A stretch of DNA of 7,606 nt from Betaproteobacteria bacterium (GTDB taxonomy: Bacteria; Pseudomonadota; Gammaproteobacteria; Burkholderiales; Burkholderiaceae_C). The DNA lies in the NCBI GenBank assembly GCA_009922295.1, contig RFWA01000109.1, positions 1 through 7,606 on the forward strand, written 5' to 3'. Below, one piece after another: positions 5,726 through 7,606 of the stretch; positions within the stretch are counted from its first letter, which is position 1; each line of letters opens with the position of its first letter. Both the position numbers and the translations under genes were made by a program. The notes under the pieces are model-generated. The model had not been told where the DNA came from and did not search any database. It saw only the letters and a list, made by a program, of their open reading frames with translations.

Positions 5726-6727
5726 TTACTGTACCCGCAAGCGGCCGTGCTGACGAGCCAGGGTGTGGGCCAGCAATTGGCTGGCGGCATAGATGGCGTC
5801 GATGGTGGGGGTAGGGGTGCCGGTCAAGCGGCCTAGCTCGACCACAGAGCCGACCAAGGCATCGAGCTCGAGCGCCCGGCCGTGTTCCACGTCTTGCAGC
5901 ATGGATGTTTTGTGGGCGCCCACCGCCTGCGCGCCGGCGATGCGTTTGTCGAGAGAAATCTTGAACACCACGCCGAGTTTTTCGGCCACGGCCTGTGCCT
6001 CACGCATCATATTGGCGGCCAGCACACGTGAGGGCTGAAATGTGCAAATGTCCTCCAGCGTGGCGTGGGTCAGGGCAGAAATCGGGTTGAAGCTCAGGTT
6101 GCCCCAGAGCTTGAGCCAGATCTCACCGCGAATGTCTTTGGACACCGGGGCCTTGAAGCCGGCGCGCATCATGGCCTGCGACAAACGCTCGATCCGCTCA
6201 GACCGGCTGCCATCGGGTTCGCCCAGGGTGAAACGGTTGCCTTCAATCACCCGTACCACCCCTGGCGCCACCAGCTCGGCTGCGGGGTAGACCACGCTGC
6301 CAATCAAATGCCGGCTGTCTATGCAACTGGCGATGTGCCCGCCCGGGTCCACGCTGGCCAGACCCTGTCCCTCAAAAGGCCCCGCCAATTTGTGAAAGTA
6401 CCACCAGGGAATGCCGTTGATCATGGTCACCACCATGGTCTCTGGCCCGATCAGCTTGTTCAGGCCCGGCAATAAATCAGCCACTTGGTGCGCCTTGACG
6501 GTGATCAGCACCACGTCTTGCTGTCCGGCATCAGCCGTGTTCTGCACCGCGCGGGCCAGTGGGGCGTGTTGCTCAGTGCCGTCTTCCAGCAGCAGCTTGA
6601 AGCCATTGGCCTGGATGACCGCCAGGTTCTGGTTGCGGGCGATGAAGGTCACTTCTTCACCGGCGATGGACAACTTGGCGCCCAGGTAGCCACCAATGGC
6701 CCCGGCACCAACGACAGCAATTTTCAT
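5726..6727 (-). CDS. 2-dehydropantoate 2-reductase (PanE/ApbA) family dehydrogenase
   Basis: A 333-residue cytoplasmic NADPH-dependent 2-oxoacid reductase. The Rossmann motif GAGAIGG is at residues 7-13 and Arg31, in the usual NADP-phosphate-binding position, follows the second strand. Lys78 in VKAHQ matches E. coli PanE Lys72. The catalytic segment WLKLWGNLSFNP has Lys206, Asn210 and Asn214 with the same spacing as E. coli Lys176, Asn180 and Asn184, and Ser275 and Glu287 keep the Ser244-Glu256 spacing. The active site is therefore intact. True PanE makes pantoate for CoA; many paralogues in catabolic operons reduce other 2-oxoacids, and the setting here, between a CoA ligase and a permease with no other pantothenate gene, favours a paralogue. 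ATG 6727 is preferred because the Rossmann strand begins directly after it; a GTG two codons earlier (6733) is the alternative. The gap to the preceding ligase stop is 9 nt (3 nt with the GTG). Confidence 0.88.
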   Translation of the reverse strand: MKIAVVGAGAIGGYLGAKLSIAGEEVTFIARNQNLAVIQANGFKLLLEDGTEQHAPLARAVQNTADAGQQDVVLITVKAHQVADLLPGLNKLIGPETMVVTMINGIPWWYFHKLAGPFEGQGLASVDPGGHIASCIDSRHLIGSVVYPAAELVAPGVVRVIEGNRFTLGEPDGSRSERIERLSQAMMRAGFKAPVSKDIRGEIWLKLWGNLSFNPISALTHATLEDICTFQPSRVLAANMMREAQAVAEKLGVVFKISLDKRIAGAQAVGAHKTSMLQDVEHGRALELDALVGSVVELGRLTGTPTPTIDAIYAASQLLAHTLARQHGRLRVQ

Positions 6728-6736
6728 GGCCACGCT

Positions 6737-7606
6737 TTAGCCCAGGCCAAGTTTGGCGGCCAGCCCGATGCGCTGCAACTTGCCGGTGGCGCCTTTGGGG
6801 ATCTCGTCCATGAACAAAATTTTCTTGGGCACTTTGTAGTCGGCCGCCCGGCTGCTGACATAGCTTTGCAACTCGCGTTCGGTGGCGCTTTGGCCCTCGC
6901 GCAGCACCACCACGGCCGCCACCTCTTCGCCCAGCTTGGGGTGAGACATGCCAAAGCACACCACTTGCGCCACAGCGGGGTGGTCCATCAGAATCTCGTC
7001 GACCTCGCGCGGGCTGACCTTTTCGCCGCCTCGGTTGATGATCTCTTTCAGGCGCCCGGTGATGCTGATATAGCCATCGTCGTCCATGACGCCTTGGTCG
7101 CCGGTGCGGAACCAACCGTTCAAAAAGCCCTCGTCATTGGCCTTGGGGTTGTTCTCGTAGCCGGCCGTGACGTTTGCACCCCGGATCACGATCTCGCCGG
7201 TATCACCTCGTGGCAGCAGTGCCCCGTCCAGACCCATGATGGCCACCTCGGGCCCGGCGGCAATGCCGACTTTGCCTGGTTTGCGCACTGCCGGAGGCAG
7301 CGGGTTGCAGGCCATCTGGTGGGTGGCCTCGGTCATGCCGTAGGCCTCTATCAGCGGGGCGTGGAAGATGTCTTCCAGTTCCTTGATGACCTGCGGTGGC
7401 ATGCTTGATGAGGAAGATCGCAAAAAGCGCAGCGGGTTGCGGGCAATGATCTCTGCGTTGCCTCTGGCCCGGCTGACGATGGCCTGGTGCATGGTGGGCA
7501 CAGCGGTGTACCAGCTGGGTTTGGCCTCGTCCATCCAACTGAAAAACTTCAGTGCATTGAAGCCCGGCGTACAAAACACCTGCGAGCCTGCTGCCAGCGG
7601 CGCCAG
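6737..7606 (-). CDS. Acyl-CoA synthetase, oxalate-CoA ligase-like (5' end outside window)
   Basis: About 289 C-terminal residues of an AMP-binding (ANL superfamily) ligase; the frame is open through the right edge of the window, so the start and the ATP P-loop are not seen. Visible core motifs in order: YGMTEATHQMA (adenine-binding region), GWFRTGDQG with the ribose-binding Asp, the hinge GRLKEIINRGGEKVSPRE, and PKGATGKLQR with the adenylation lysine near the end. The wording of EAYGMTEA.H, VRKPGKVG, GYENNP and GATGKLQRIGLA is characteristic of the Pcs60/AAE3 oxalyl-CoA synthetase group rather than long-chain FadD. That group activates oxalate to oxalyl-CoA with ATP. The substrate is inferred from motif resemblance only. 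It is the first visible gene of the leftward operon, and its TAA at 6739-6737 lies 3-9 nt before the dehydrogenase start. Confidence 0.85.
   Translation of the reverse strand: MAPLAAGSQVFCTPGFNALKFFSWMDEAKPSWYTAVPTMHQAIVSRARGNAEIIARNPLRFLRSSSSSMPPQVIKELEDIFHAPLIEAYGMTEATHQMACNPLPPAVRKPGKVGIAAGPEVAIMGLDGALLPRGDTGEIVIRGANVTAGYENNPKANDEGFLNGWFRTGDQGVMDDDGYISITGRLKEIINRGGEKVSPREVDEILMDHPAVAQVVCFGMSHPKLGEEVAAVVVLREGQSATERELQSYVSSRAADYKVPKKILFMDEIPKGATGKLQRIGLAAKLGLG

Noticed and set aside
5843..5876. Palindromic GAGCTCGAGC-type sequence
   Set aside because: It lies inside the dehydrogenase coding region and is explained by the Leu-Glu-Leu-Asp codons (ALELDAL); no sign of a regulatory site.

Overview
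The window looks like chromosomal DNA of a betaproteobacterium, most likely Burkholderiales and close to Comamonadaceae. This is inferred from the GC-rich coding style east of about position 1430 and from the gene families; no rRNA or other marker gene is present to prove it. No tRNA, rRNA, CRISPR array or complete insertion sequence was seen.

Region 1 (1 to about 1430) is clearly more AT-rich than the rest. It holds the 3' end of a DUF4384-like gene and a gene for an unrecognised secreted protein, both on the + strand, followed by AT-rich non-coding DNA with a good sigma70-like promoter that points at no recognisable gene. The composition changes abruptly near 1420-1440, which suggests an acquired segment or the edge of a variable region.

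Region 2 (1570-3735, - strand) is a two-gene unit. An ornithine cyclodeaminase/mu-crystallin family reductase or deaminase comes first. It is followed, after a 39-nt gap, by a fold-type III PLP enzyme of the D-threonine aldolase / D-serine dehydratase / 3-hydroxyaspartate dehydratase group. These are the same two families as BhcD and BhcC of the beta-hydroxyaspartate cycle, so a role in 3-hydroxyaspartate or iminosuccinate metabolism is a reasonable hypothesis.

Region 3 (3736-4230, + strand) is a divergent Mpo1-like/DUF962 membrane protein gene with a good Shine-Dalgarno sequence. It is broken near position 4100 by a frameshift, probably with a short deletion.

Region 4 (4235-7606, - strand) is a tight four-gene operon running leftward: an oxalyl-CoA synthetase-like AMP-binding ligase (its N-terminal part lies off the window), a ketopantoate reductase-family dehydrogenase, a TauE/SafE permease and a ureidoglycolate lyase-like protein. 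Intergenic gaps are only 3 to 13 nt. Ureidoglycolate, oxalyl-CoA and 3-hydroxyaspartate all connect to glyoxylate, so regions 2 and 4 together suggest a locus for small C2/C4 acids. No regulator gene is visible in the window.
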